From: RGIG2206 sp045579085
Lineage (GTDB): Bacteria; Bacillota; Clostridia; Oscillospirales; Acutalibacteraceae
DNA length: 29,679 nt
Reading direction: 5' to 3'
Assembly (NCBI GenBank): GCA_045579085.1
Contig: JAZNLO010000027.1
Location: 1 to 29,679 of the forward strand
A program made the translations under genes and the position numbers. Positions within the stretch are counted from its first letter, which is position 1; each line of letters begins with the position of its first letter. Positions 6,369 to 13,932 of the stretch are shown here, one piece after another. The notes beneath the pieces were generated by a model, which worked only from the letters and a program-made list of their open reading frames with translations, was not told the origin of the DNA and searched no databases.

Positions 6369-6398
6369 CCATATATGGACTTTTTAGACCATATATGG
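6369..6398. promoter_or_regulatory. Doubled palindromic operator CCATATATGG
   Basis: The decamer CCATATATGG occurs at 6369-6378 and 6389-6398, each preceded by GA. The centres are 20 bases apart, about two helical turns, so two dimers would bind the same DNA face. The sites lie in the gap between the divergent HTH and SLOG genes. An extended -10 (TGGTAAACT, 6396-6404) with a weak -35 (TGGACT, 6376-6381) overlaps them on the plus strand, but this promoter call is weak. Confidence 0.7.
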
Positions 6399-6424
6399 TA
6401 AACTTGGAGTGGTGATGATTTGGT

Positions 6425-6895
6425 ATGTATAAAAATATATGTTGCTTTTTCGGTCATAGAACTATAAACGAAACCGAAGAACTAAAATCAAAACTTATTC
6501 AAATAATTGAAAAACTGATTGTGGAGAAAAAAGTTGATACATTTCTTTTTGGGAGTAAGAGCCAATTCAATAGCTTGTGCCTTGAACTCGTGACCAAAAT
6601 TAAAGAAAAATACCCGCACATAAAACGAGTCTATGTACGAGCAGAATATCCGTATATAAGCGAGCGTTATAAGAACTACTTATTTGAAAGCTACGAGGAC
6701 ACATATTACCCTGAAAAGATACAGAATTCAGGCAGAGTAGCATACGTCGAGCGCAACTATGAGATGATAGATAACAGCCATTATTGTATCGTATACTACG
6801 ACGAATTTAACACCCCGACCACCCGCAAAAGTGGCACCAAAATCGCCCTCGATTATGCTGTGAAACAGGGGAAGGAGATTGTTCGAGTATTATAA
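6425..6895 (+). CDS. SLOG-family protein (DUF1273/YpsA-like)
   Basis: The 156-residue protein starts with the hallmark CFFGHRTI and continues with VDTFLFGSKSQFNSL, the first half of a Rossmann-like SLOG domain. SLOG proteins bind nucleotide-type ligands, and relatives include YpsA and DprA-like folds. RKSGTKIALDYAVKQGKEIVRV at the end is the matching second half. Its substrate is not known. The start at 6425 has GGTGAT 8 bases upstream. The gene is AT-rich and stands alone between its own HTH regulator and a terminator, suggesting an acquired unit. A role in stress or phage response is possible but not shown. Confidence 0.78.
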   Translation: MYKNICCFFGHRTINETEELKSKLIQIIEKLIVEKKVDTFLFGSKSQFNSLCLELVTKIKEKYPHIKRVYVRAEYPYISERYKNYLFESYEDTYYPEKIQNSGRVAYVERNYEMIDNSHYCIVYYDEFNTPTTRKSGTKIALDYAVKQGKEIVRVL

Positions 6896-6914
6896 TTTAA
6901 TGGTAAAGCGGATA

Positions 6915-6948
6915 AAAAAGCCAAGCGCATAAGCACTTGGCTTTTTAG
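6915..6948. terminator. Terminator between SLOG gene and secF
   Basis: An 11-base stem (6915-6925 with 6936-6946) has A and T runs on both sides. The SLOG gene and secF converge on it. Confidence 0.87.
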
Positions 6949-6968
6949 CAATTCGACTAAAACTTTTA

Positions 6969-7913
6969 TTAGTCTTTATTCTGACGCTCCGCCTTGAATT
7001 GCTTCCACTTAACCCAAGCGGTAGGAGCAATGCAAATTGAGCTGTATGAGCCTGAAACAAGACCGAACATAAGCGGAATGGTGAGCGTGCGCAGAGAAGT
7101 GATGCCCTTCATCTCGCATACGATGAACACAACAAAAATGGCAATTAAGGTTGATAACGTTGTCATGATGTTTCGTGTGAATACCTGATTGTTTGAGATG
7201 TTAACAAGCTCATCAACTGGCTTCTTTGCGCCGTATACTCTGCGATTTTCTCTTATACGGTCAAACACAACGATTGTGCTGTTAAGCGAGTATCCAAGCA
7301 AGGTCATAACAACGGCGATGAAGTTTGCGTCTATGTTGAGTCTGAATACAACTGCGGCAAAGAACGCAATCAACACATCGTGAATCAGGGCAACCAAAGC
7401 GGTAACACCGGCTGAAAAGCCGCCGATTTTACGGAATCGCCATGAAACATAAAGCACAACCAGTATAGCGGCAATTGTTACGGCAACAAGGCACTTGATG
7501 AAGAAGACAGTACCAACAGAGGGGTTAACCGATTCAACCTCAGACTGTGCGACTTTGTTTTTTGCAAAGTCCTTCTTCAAGGTCTCGGTGAGCTTGTCAA
7601 TAGACTTGGTTTCAAGCGCTGTATCGTCAGAAAGCGCAACAGAAAACTTCTTAGAGCTGTCACTTACACCTGAAGAGGTGGTTATGCTTACCTTTTTGCC
7701 GATAGCTTTTTCTGCTGCTTTTTCAACCTTGCTTACGTTTAAGTCGCCTGAGTACGAATAAGAAATTCTGGTACCGCCCTTGAACGAAATGTCCATAACA
7801 GGACCGAAAACCACGCAGAATATAATTCCTATAAGGAAAAGAGCGCCGGAAAATACTAAAAACTTTTTAAAGTTATTAACATAGTCAAAATTCATAGTTT
7901 TATTCTTCAACAT
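6969..7913 (-). CDS. secF: Protein translocase subunit SecF
   Basis: SecF works with SecD in the membrane to finish protein export, using the proton gradient. The 314-residue protein has an N-terminal helix (about 17-37), the DISFKGGTRI motif, an extracytoplasmic domain, then five membrane helices with FDRIRENRR near residue 217, as in the SecF family. ATG 7913 lies inside the end of secD (11 bases upstream of its stop-codon end) and has GGAGGTG in front, so translation is coupled. A later ATG (7895) would fit the family but lacks such a site. A terminator follows at 6946. Confidence 0.95.
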   Translation of the reverse strand: MLKNKTMNFDYVNNFKKFLVFSGALFLIGIIFCVVFGPVMDISFKGGTRISYSYSGDLNVSKVEKAAEKAIGKKVSITTSSGVSDSSKKFSVALSDDTALETKSIDKLTETLKKDFAKNKVAQSEVESVNPSVGTVFFIKCLVAVTIAAILVVLYVSWRFRKIGGFSAGVTALVALIHDVLIAFFAAVVFRLNIDANFIAVVMTLLGYSLNSTIVVFDRIRENRRVYGAKKPVDELVNISNNQVFTRNIMTTLSTLIAIFVVFIVCEMKGITSLRTLTIPLMFGLVSGSYSSICIAPTAWVKWKQFKAERQNKD

Positions 7914-9297
7914 TCTTTACACCTCCATAGAGCCAAGGATTGCGCATACACTTAAATCCGGAGATGCTCTTAAGCATAATCTTTGTGGCGAATACGCCCA
8001 TTACAAAGTTAAATATGATACCGATAAGCTGGGTGTAACCGAAGCTATATACGGCGCCTGAAACAGATGAACCGAACAAGCCGATAATCGGGCTGAATAA
8101 GATTGCAAAGATGTTTTCAGACGGGCCGAAGCAACCCATAAGAACGATTGCAACCAAAACGTTTGTGAGGTTTCCGTCGATAATGGCGCTCATAGCGTTG
8201 CTGCAACCTGCGTTGATAGCAGCGGTAACGGTTTTGCCGCTACGCAGCTCTTCTTTGATACGCTCGGCGGTGATGATGTTGGCATCGATACCCATACCGA
8301 TTGAGAGGATTATACCTGCGATACCGGGTATGGTGAGAGTGAAGCTGTTTGTTCCGGGAAAGAAGCCCGAAACGCAAGCGATGATGCCACCAATCTGACC
8401 GGCAAGAGCAATGCTTGAGATAACGCCTGGCAGACGGTACTTAATAATGATTATGATGCAGATGATGATGAAAGCGATAACGCCTGCAAGAAGCATTGAG
8501 CTGAGAGCTTCCTGACCTAAGGTGGCAGAAACTATTTGCAGCTTAGAGTCGTCAACGCTCAGCGAGAACGGGAGCGAGCCTGAGTTAATCTTGTTTGCGA
8601 GCGACTGGCTTTCTTCATATGTAAAGTTGCCTGTGATTGATGCAACGCCGTTTGTGATAACGTCGTTAACTGTGGGAGCGGAAATTACGTTGCCGTCCAT
8701 GCAGATTGCGATAGGCTTATTTACATTTGCCGCTGTTGCTTTTGCAAACTTAGTGCGGCCTGCGCTTGTCAGCTTAAGCTGAACATATGCTTCGCCGTTT
8801 TGATATGCAGGGCTTGCTGATTCAATGTCCTCTGCGCCTCTGAGAATGATTTTCTTCTCGTCGTAGGTGCTTCCTTCGCAGAATACGAGCTCAGCGGTTT
8901 CACCGAGTTCTTCAATCGCAGCGGCTGCATCGAAGTTCTCCTCATTGGACTGCCAGGGGAAACGCACGATTATCTGGTCGTTTCTGGTGTCAACTGAGGT
9001 TTCATAGTCTGTTATACCCAGATTGATAAGGCGGGTGTTGATGGTTTCTTTTGCTGCCTCAAGGTCTTCTTCGCTTACGTTTTTGTCAGTGTCGGGAGCA
9101 AATGCAGCCTCAACACCTCCCTGAATGTCGATGCCCCAGCGGATATCGCTTGCGCTCTTGAAATACACGATTTCTTTGTCGGCATAATAGTTTTTAATTC
9201 CGAAGAAAGATATCGTAGTCAAAGCAACTATAAATGCGGCTACAATGAAAAACCATGGCGTAGCCACTCTTTTATTAGAGTTCTTTTTTCTACTCAT
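7900..9297 (-). CDS. secD: Protein translocase subunit SecD
   Basis: SecD pairs with SecF and pulls exported proteins out of the SecYEG channel. The 465-residue product has a first helix at about 15-35, the D1 motif GIDIQGGVEAAF (55-66), an extracytoplasmic domain at about 80-255, and six membrane helices. GMGIDANIITAERIKEEL (334-351) is the conserved helix-4 motif. The protein is at the short end for SecD, with a reduced periplasm-type domain, as is common in Firmicutes. AAAGGA lies 10 bases before the ATG. It overlaps secF by 14 bases and follows the lipoprotein gene by 45 bases. Confidence 0.95.
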   Translation of the reverse strand: MSRKKNSNKRVATPWFFIVAAFIVALTTISFFGIKNYYADKEIVYFKSASDIRWGIDIQGGVEAAFAPDTDKNVSEEDLEAAKETINTRLINLGITDYETSVDTRNDQIIVRFPWQSNEENFDAAAAIEELGETAELVFCEGSTYDEKKIILRGAEDIESASPAYQNGEAYVQLKLTSAGRTKFAKATAANVNKPIAICMDGNVISAPTVNDVITNGVASITGNFTYEESQSLANKINSGSLPFSLSVDDSKLQIVSATLGQEALSSMLLAGVIAFIIICIIIIIKYRLPGVISSIALAGQIGGIIACVSGFFPGTNSFTLTIPGIAGIILSIGMGIDANIITAERIKEELRSGKTVTAAINAGCSNAMSAIIDGNLTNVLVAIVLMGCFGPSENIFAILFSPIIGLFGSSVSGAVYSFGYTQLIGIIFNFVMGVFATKIMLKSISGFKCMRNPWLYGGVKNVEE

Positions 9298-9342
9298 TTA
9301 GATTAAGTCCTTTCTTTAATATTTTCACAGATGACGTAAAAA

Positions 9343-9675
9343 TTATCCGGGTACGGCATCGTCATCATTAGAATATATCAGCGGTGCGAAAGCAACCGTT
9401 TTTACAGTGCGGTTTATATCCTGCTGTTTTTCGCTGCAAACAGAAATGCTGCTTAGCTGCGAGGAAACAGTTTTTACTGCGGCATCGAGCTTTGACTCAG
9501 CGTGCACTGCTTCGGTCTGCGTTGCAACTTGGGCTGACTTGTCAGCAGTGATGCACAGCTCAACGTTAGCAGACGCAGGCTTGCTCGACTGCTCCTGTGA
9601 GCAGCTGAGCACAGCCACTGCGGTGACGGCGACAGCCAACACAAGCACAATCATTCGTATACACTTTTTACTCAT
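9343..9675 (-). CDS. Small hypothetical lipoprotein
   Basis: The 110-residue protein begins with a signal peptide and a lipobox, AVLSC with Cys25. It should be lipid-anchored on the outer face of the membrane after export. The rest is Ser/Ala/Thr-rich with no domain that I recognise. GGAGGTG stands before the ATG. It sits 41 bases after an aminotransferase gene and 45 bases before secD on the same strand, so it probably shares their transcript. A link to SecDF is suggested only by position. Confidence 0.72.
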   Translation of the reverse strand: MSKKCIRMIVLVLAVAVTAVAVLSCSQEQSSKPASANVELCITADKSAQVATQTEAVHAESKLDAAVKTVSSQLSSISVCSEKQQDINRTVKTVAFAPLIYSNDDDAVPG

Positions 9676-9716
9676 CGCCGCACCTCCTTTGAAAACAGCT
9701 TAAATGTTGTAAAAAT

Positions 9717-11003
9717 TTATTTGCAAAGACCTTCTGCTTTAATCATTTCAAGGCTTGCAAGCTTTACTGATACGCAGAACAAAGTCATTGCCTGACGGAG
9801 CTCCTCAACAGGCGGGAAGGACGGAGCAATACGGATGTTGCTGTCAAGCGGGTCCTTGCCGTAGGGGTAGGTTGCGCCTGCGTTTGTCAGCACAACGCCT
9901 GCTTCCTTGCAAAGCTCAACAACTCGCTTTGCGCAACAGGGCAGAGTGTCAACGCTGATGAAGTAGCCACCGTTTGGTGTGCACCAGTTGAGTATTTCGA
10001 GCCCTTGCAGGTTTTCTTCAAGCATATCGGTAACCATATCGAATTTCGGCTTTAAAATCTCAGCGTGCTTGAGCATATGAGCTTTAACATCGTCAATGCT
10101 CGGGAACATACGTGCATGACGAAGCTGATTGATTTTATCGTAGCAGATGGACTGCACTGCCATTCTCTTGCTGATAAGAGCAAGGTTGCCCTTGTTTGCG
10201 GCAACGCAAGCGATACCGCCGCCAGCAAAGCTAACCTTAGCGGTTGAAGCAAACTCAACAACGAGGTCGGGATTGCCTGCTTTTTCACATTCTAAGAGAA
10301 TGTTTAAAAGCTTCTCGTCCTTTTGTACAACGTGGATTGCGTAAGCGTTATCCCACATAACACGGAAGTCTGCAGCGGCAGGCTTGAGAGCGGCTATGCG
10401 ACGCACAACCTCGTCTGAATAGGTGATGCCCTGCGGATTTGAAAACTTCGGCACGCACCACATACCCTTTACAGACGGGTCTTTTACAAGGCGCTCAACC
10501 TCTTCCATATCAGGACCGTCGCTGAGCATTGCAACAGGAATCATCTTGATTCCGAAATACTCGCAAATTGCAAAATGGCGGTCATAACCGGGCGAGGGAC
10601 ACAAAAACTTAATTTCGCCCTGCTTGCTCCAAGCCTCACCGCCCATACCTGAAATCATAGCCTGTGAGATAAAATCAAACATCAAAGACAAGGACGAGGT
10701 TCCGCCGAGCAAAACCTGACTTGCATCGCAGTCGAGTATGGCTGCGAACAAGGCTCTCGCCTCGTCAATTCCGTTTGGACCGCCGTAATTTCTGCAGTCA
10801 AGACCGCTTTCGCTGTAAACATTGCTTTCAGAGTTCACAACGTCGAGCAGCTTCATGCTTAAATCTAACTGGTCGTTGCCGGGCTTGCCTCTCGACATAT
10901 CGAGTTTAAGCCCCATTGCCTTATATTTTTCATACTCGGCCTTAACAGAGGAATACTCTGCCTCTGCTTCAGCAGCAGTCATATCAAGATATCTTTTCGC
11001 CAT
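9717..11003 (-). CDS. PLP-dependent aminotransferase, aspartate type (PF12897-like)
   Basis: The 428-residue protein is a fold-type I aminotransferase. LDMSRGKPGNDQLDLS near the N-terminus, the NYGGPNGIDEAR segment and GGTSSLSLMFD match the large aspartate aminotransferase subgroup described in PF12897. PLP residues are visible: Asn189 in FSNPQG, Asp218 and Tyr221 in WDNAY, the Schiff-base lysine Lys256 in STAK, and a C-terminal Arg in NIRIAPSFPP. It probably moves the amino group of aspartate to 2-oxoglutarate. A longer frame begins at 11078, but ATG 11003 fits the family, with AGGGGCG upstream and a promoter at 11050-11078. It heads the run into the lipoprotein and secDF genes. Confidence 0.88.
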   Translation of the reverse strand: MAKRYLDMTAAEAEAEYSSVKAEYEKYKAMGLKLDMSRGKPGNDQLDLSMKLLDVVNSESNVYSESGLDCRNYGGPNGIDEARALFAAILDCDASQVLLGGTSSLSLMFDFISQAMISGMGGEAWSKQGEIKFLCPSPGYDRHFAICEYFGIKMIPVAMLSDGPDMEEVERLVKDPSVKGMWCVPKFSNPQGITYSDEVVRRIAALKPAAADFRVMWDNAYAIHVVQKDEKLLNILLECEKAGNPDLVVEFASTAKVSFAGGGIACVAANKGNLALISKRMAVQSICYDKINQLRHARMFPSIDDVKAHMLKHAEILKPKFDMVTDMLEENLQGLEILNWCTPNGGYFISVDTLPCCAKRVVELCKEAGVVLTNAGATYPYGKDPLDSNIRIAPSFPPVEELRQAMTLFCVSVKLASLEMIKAEGLCK

Positions 11004-11049
11004 AGTGTAAAGAACGCCCCTTTTATAATGTAAACGATAAATATTTATT

Positions 11050-11078
11050 ATTTTAATACAAAATCGTTTTGATATCAA
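11050..11078 (-). promoter_or_regulatory. Sigma-A promoter for the aminotransferase-secDF run
   Basis: On the minus strand TTGATA (11073-11078) and TAAAAT (11050-11055) are 17 bases apart, about 45 bases upstream of the aminotransferase start. The promoter also overlaps the upstream in-frame ATG, which argues against the longer start. Confidence 0.7.
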
Positions 11079-11105
11079 TACCCTTTCAAAAATATTTAAT
11101 AGTCC

Positions 11106-11134
11106 TTGACATATTGTGGCCTTTGCGATAAAAT
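11106..11134 (+). promoter_or_regulatory. Sigma-A promoter for rny
   Basis: TTGACA (11106-11111) and TAAAAT (11129-11134) are 17 bases apart. Transcription would begin near 11141 and give an untranslated leader of about 118 bases. Confidence 0.82.
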
Positions 11135-11140
11135 ATACAC

Positions 11141-11245
11141 GATATAGTGTTATTGCTGAGAGTGTCTGTTATGGCGAGCAGATATCGGCTTTGAACTTAT
11201 CAGGTTTAGATACGCAACCTGTTTTAAATGCGTTTTTTATAAAGG
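11141..11245 (+). promoter_or_regulatory. Structured leader of rny
   Basis: GATAT at the expected transcript start (11141-11145) can pair with ATATC (11181-11185), enclosing a smaller TCTG/CAGA hairpin. CAGGTT...AACCTG (about 11201-11221) then forms a perfect hairpin followed by TTTT. The leader also contains GCTGAGA and CTTTGAAC, two strings found in thiamin-pyrophosphate riboswitches, but the rest of that aptamer is absent. It may attenuate or stabilise the rny message; no known family fits well. Confidence 0.4.
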
Positions 11246-11258
11246 AGGTGCACGTAAA

Positions 11259-12815
11259 GTGCCAGAATATTTATGGTATGTAATTATCGGCGCAATAGCT
11301 GCCGTTGTTGGTATTCTTATAGGCTTTGTAAGCGGTGTTAGCCATCGCAAGAAAAAGGCTGAAAGATTGATTGGCAGTGCAGAAACCGAGTCGAAAAGAA
11401 TACTCAATGATGCTTACAAGGCCGCTGAGGCTAAGAGAAAAGAGGCTGTCATTGAGGCTAAGGATGAAATTCACAGTATGCGCGCTGAGGCGGATAAAGA
11501 AATCCGTGAACGTCGCAATGAAATCAAGCAGCAGGAGCATAGGCTTCTTCAGAAAGAGGAAAGCTTTGAACACCGCCTTGAAAACCTCTCTAAAAAAGAG
11601 GAAACTCTCGCTGTAAAAACAGCAGAGTTAGAGAAAAAGGTTGAGGAAGTTGACCAGCTTAAGAAAAGCCAGATGGACATTCTTGAAAGAATCTCAGGCT
11701 TCTCTATTCAGCAGGCTAAGGACTATTTGCTGAAATCCCTTGAGGAAGATTTAACACACGACAAGGCTGTCAAGATTATGAATTTTGAACAGCAGTTGAA
11801 GGAAGATTCAGAAAAATTAGCTTCCAGAATAATCTCTCAGGCAATTCAGCGCTGCGCAGCAGACCATTCATCAGAGGTTACAATCTCTGTTGTTGGACTG
11901 CCTAACGATGAGATGAAGGGCCGCATAATCGGCCGTGAGGGTAGAAACATCCGCACGTTCGAGCAGATGACAGGCGTTGACCTTATTATCGACGATACGC
12001 CTGAGGCAATCACGCTCTCGTGCTTTGACCCGATTCGCAGAGAGATTTCCAGACTTGCGCTTGAGCGTCTGATAACAGACGGTAGAATCCATCCCGCTCG
12101 CATTGAGGAAATGGTGGACAAAGCCCGTAAGGAAGTTGAGCGCACGATTAAGCAGGAGGGTGAAAACGCTATCATAGCGGTTGGCATTCACGGACTTAAT
12201 CCTGAACTGGTTAATTTGCTTGGAAGACTTCATTATAGAACAAGCTACGGTCAAAACGTGCTTAAGCATTCGCTTGAGGTGGCGTACCTCGCAGGCTTGA
12301 TGGCTGCAGAGCTCGGAGAAGACGTTTCTCTTGCTCGCCGAGCAGGTTTGCTGCACGACATTGGTAAGGCGCTCGACCACGAGCATGAGGGAACTCATAT
12401 TCAGCTCGGCGTTGACGTTGCCAAGAAGTGCAAGGAAAGCGAAGAGGTTATACATGCGATTCACGCTCACCACGGTGACGTTGAAGCTAAAACAGTTATT
12501 GCTTGCCTGGTACAAGCGGCAGACGCTATTTCCGCTGCAAGACCGGGTGCAAGACGTGAAAACCTTGAGAACTATGTTCGTCGTCTTGAAAAGCTGGAGG
12601 AAATCGCCAATTCCTTCAACGGAGTCGAGCGTTCATTTGCGATTCAGGCAGGCCGTGAGGTTAGAATTATGGTTAAGCCTGACGTTATTAGTGATGACCA
12701 GATGATTATCACAGCCCGTGAGATAGTTCAGAAGATTGAAAATGAGCTTGACTATCCCGGACAGGTTAAGGTTAACGTTATTCGCGAAAGCAGAGCGGTT
12801 GATTTTGCAAAATAG
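11259..12815 (+). CDS. rny: Ribonuclease Y
   Basis: RNase Y is the membrane-anchored endonuclease that starts mRNA decay in many Firmicutes. The 518-residue protein has one N-terminal membrane helix (about 5-25), a long charged coiled coil (30-140), a KH RNA-binding domain with GRIIGREGRN (221-230), and an HD domain whose His366-Asp367 metal site lies in LLHDIGKALDHE. All parts are complete. The start is GTG 11259, with AGGAGG 10 bases upstream. It has its own promoter and terminator, so it is a single-gene unit. Confidence 0.97.
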   Translation: MPEYLWYVIIGAIAAVVGILIGFVSGVSHRKKKAERLIGSAETESKRILNDAYKAAEAKRKEAVIEAKDEIHSMRAEADKEIRERRNEIKQQEHRLLQKEESFEHRLENLSKKEETLAVKTAELEKKVEEVDQLKKSQMDILERISGFSIQQAKDYLLKSLEEDLTHDKAVKIMNFEQQLKEDSEKLASRIISQAIQRCAADHSSEVTISVVGLPNDEMKGRIIGREGRNIRTFEQMTGVDLIIDDTPEAITLSCFDPIRREISRLALERLITDGRIHPARIEEMVDKARKEVERTIKQEGENAIIAVGIHGLNPELVNLLGRLHYRTSYGQNVLKHSLEVAYLAGLMAAELGEDVSLARRAGLLHDIGKALDHEHEGTHIQLGVDVAKKCKESEEVIHAIHAHHGDVEAKTVIACLVQAADAISAARPGARRENLENYVRRLEKLEEIANSFNGVERSFAIQAGREVRIMVKPDVISDDQMIITAREIVQKIENELDYPGQVKVNVIRESRAVDFAK

Positions 12816-12831
12816 CATACAGCTCAGATAT

Positions 12832-12862
12832 AGCCGACAGGGAAACCTGTCGGCTGTTTTTA
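12832..12862 (+). terminator. Terminator of rny
   Basis: A 10-base GC-rich perfect stem (12832-12841 with 12846-12855) with a GAAA tetraloop is followed by TGTTTTT. Confidence 0.93.
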
Positions 12863-12921
12863 ATGTGTGATATGCACAAAAAACGCGATGGAAAAAGTTA
12901 GGTTTTCTAAAAAAATAATGC

Positions 12922-12950
12922 TTGACCGAGTCATTGGGTTGTGTTATAAT
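12922..12950 (+). promoter_or_regulatory. Sigma-A promoter for the rpmG-secE-nusG cluster
   Basis: TTGACC (12922-12927) and a perfect TATAAT (12945-12950) are 17 bases apart. It should drive rpmG and the genes downstream. Confidence 0.85.
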
Positions 12951-12958
12951 CTAAAGTA

Positions 12959-13008
12959 CCTCTGCTATGGGGTTTGATAATTTGCGCCCAAACCCGCTTA
13001 TATAGAGG
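12959..13008 (+). promoter_or_regulatory. Nested stem-loop in the rpmG leader
   Basis: CCTCT (12959-12963) pairs with AGAGG (13004-13008), enclosing GGGTTTG (12970-12976) paired with CAAACCC (12989-12995). It begins almost at the expected transcript start. No known leader family was recognised; it may stabilise the message or regulate it. Confidence 0.45.
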
Positions 13009-13045
13009 GAGGCTAAAATTTTCCGTAAAACGGGAGGTGCCGTCA

Positions 13046-13195
13046 ATGAGAGTTAAAATCACCCTCGCTTGCACTGAGTGCAAGCAAAGAAACTACAACA
13101 CTATGAAGAACAAGAAAAACGACCCTGATAGGTTGGAAATGAACAAGTATTGTAGATTCTGCAAAAAGCACACTCTCCACAAGGAAACCAAGTAA
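13046..13195 (+). CDS. rpmG: 50S ribosomal protein L33, zinc-binding form
   Basis: This 49-residue protein of the large subunit reads MRVKITLACTECKQRNYN at its start and carries two zinc-knuckle pairs, CTEC and CRFC, so it is the zinc-dependent (C+) version. Start 13046 follows GGGAGGTG; a longer in-frame opening at 12974 falls in the leader and is not credible. The next gene, secE, starts 10 bases after the stop, with AAGGAGG in the gap, the order typical of Firmicutes. Confidence 0.96.
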   Translation: MRVKITLACTECKQRNYNTMKNKKNDPDRLEMNKYCRFCKKHTLHKETK

Positions 13196-13205
13196 GGAGG
13201 ATATA

Positions 13206-13913
13206 ATGAAAGCTGTATCATTAGCCAGCCGTGTTTTAGCGGCAGTTCTCGGTGTTGCAACTTTGGCTTTGATGTTCTTCGGAATAGTTCACATTGTCAG
13301 CGCACAGGGAACATTTGAACTTTCTGCTACTCAGCTTGCGTTTGGCTCTAAACTTACTCAGGATTCCACAGGTGCCGCACTTGGCTCTGTTGTGGATTTG
13401 TGCAAATCTGCTTGGTACTTCTTCACATTCTTTATTGCTGTTATATTGGGCATCTGCTCAGTTGCTTCTCTTAAATCTGAGAAGTCTGCTGTGGGTGCGC
13501 TTGTATTCGGCGTAGTTAATGTGATTATGATGTTGCTCTTTATATGCAACACACCCGGTACCTATGTAGACCATCGTCCGCTCACAGGCATTAAAGAAAT
13601 CTGGTACAATAACACCTTTGTGGCGCTTTTGTGCGTTTCTATTGCTTTTGTAGTGGCTATGGTTGTATCAATACTCCTGGCTGATTATATCAAGGTAAAG
13701 GAATCGGATGGCGCAAAGAAGTTCCTCCTTGTTAGAATCAAGACATGGTTGCTCGAGTATAAGAGCGAAATCAAGAGAGTTACTTGGCCCAGCTTCAGTA
13801 CTGTTGTGAGAAACACTATTATCGTGCTCATTATGTGCGCGGTTGTAGGTGCTTTCATCTGGATTGAGGATTTCGGTCTTGCTAAGTTGCTTGAACTTGT
13901 ATTCCATTCCTAA
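13206..13913 (+). CDS. secE: Preprotein translocase SecE with large N-terminal membrane extension
   Basis: The C-terminal 60 residues are plain SecE: LLEYKSEIKRVTWPS (about 182-196), the conserved amphipathic helix, then the essential membrane helix at about 203-220. SecE is normally 60-75 residues in Firmicutes; this one has 235. The additional N-terminal part holds four predicted membrane helices (about 8-31, 70-88, 95-114, 138-159) with no recognised domain. The single start ATG 13206 has AAGGAGG at the right distance and there is no frameshift or second start near the SecE part, so the fusion looks real. Its place between rpmG and nusG is the standard one for secE. Confidence 0.9.
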   Translation: MKAVSLASRVLAAVLGVATLALMFFGIVHIVSAQGTFELSATQLAFGSKLTQDSTGAALGSVVDLCKSAWYFFTFFIAVILGICSVASLKSEKSAVGALVFGVVNVIMMLLFICNTPGTYVDHRPLTGIKEIWYNNTFVALLCVSIAFVVAMVVSILLADYIKVKESDGAKKFLLVRIKTWLLEYKSEIKRVTWPSFSTVVRNTIIVLIMCAVVGAFIWIEDFGLAKLLELVFHS

Positions 13914-13932
13914 GCAGAACGGAGAGATACGT

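Noticed and set aside
11141..11245. Thiamin pyrophosphate riboswitch in the rny leader
   Set aside because: Only two short strings match; the 5' G-rich strand and the 3' closing strand (CCAGCG...AGGGA) are absent, and the gene is unrelated to thiamin. Kept as an unclassified leader.
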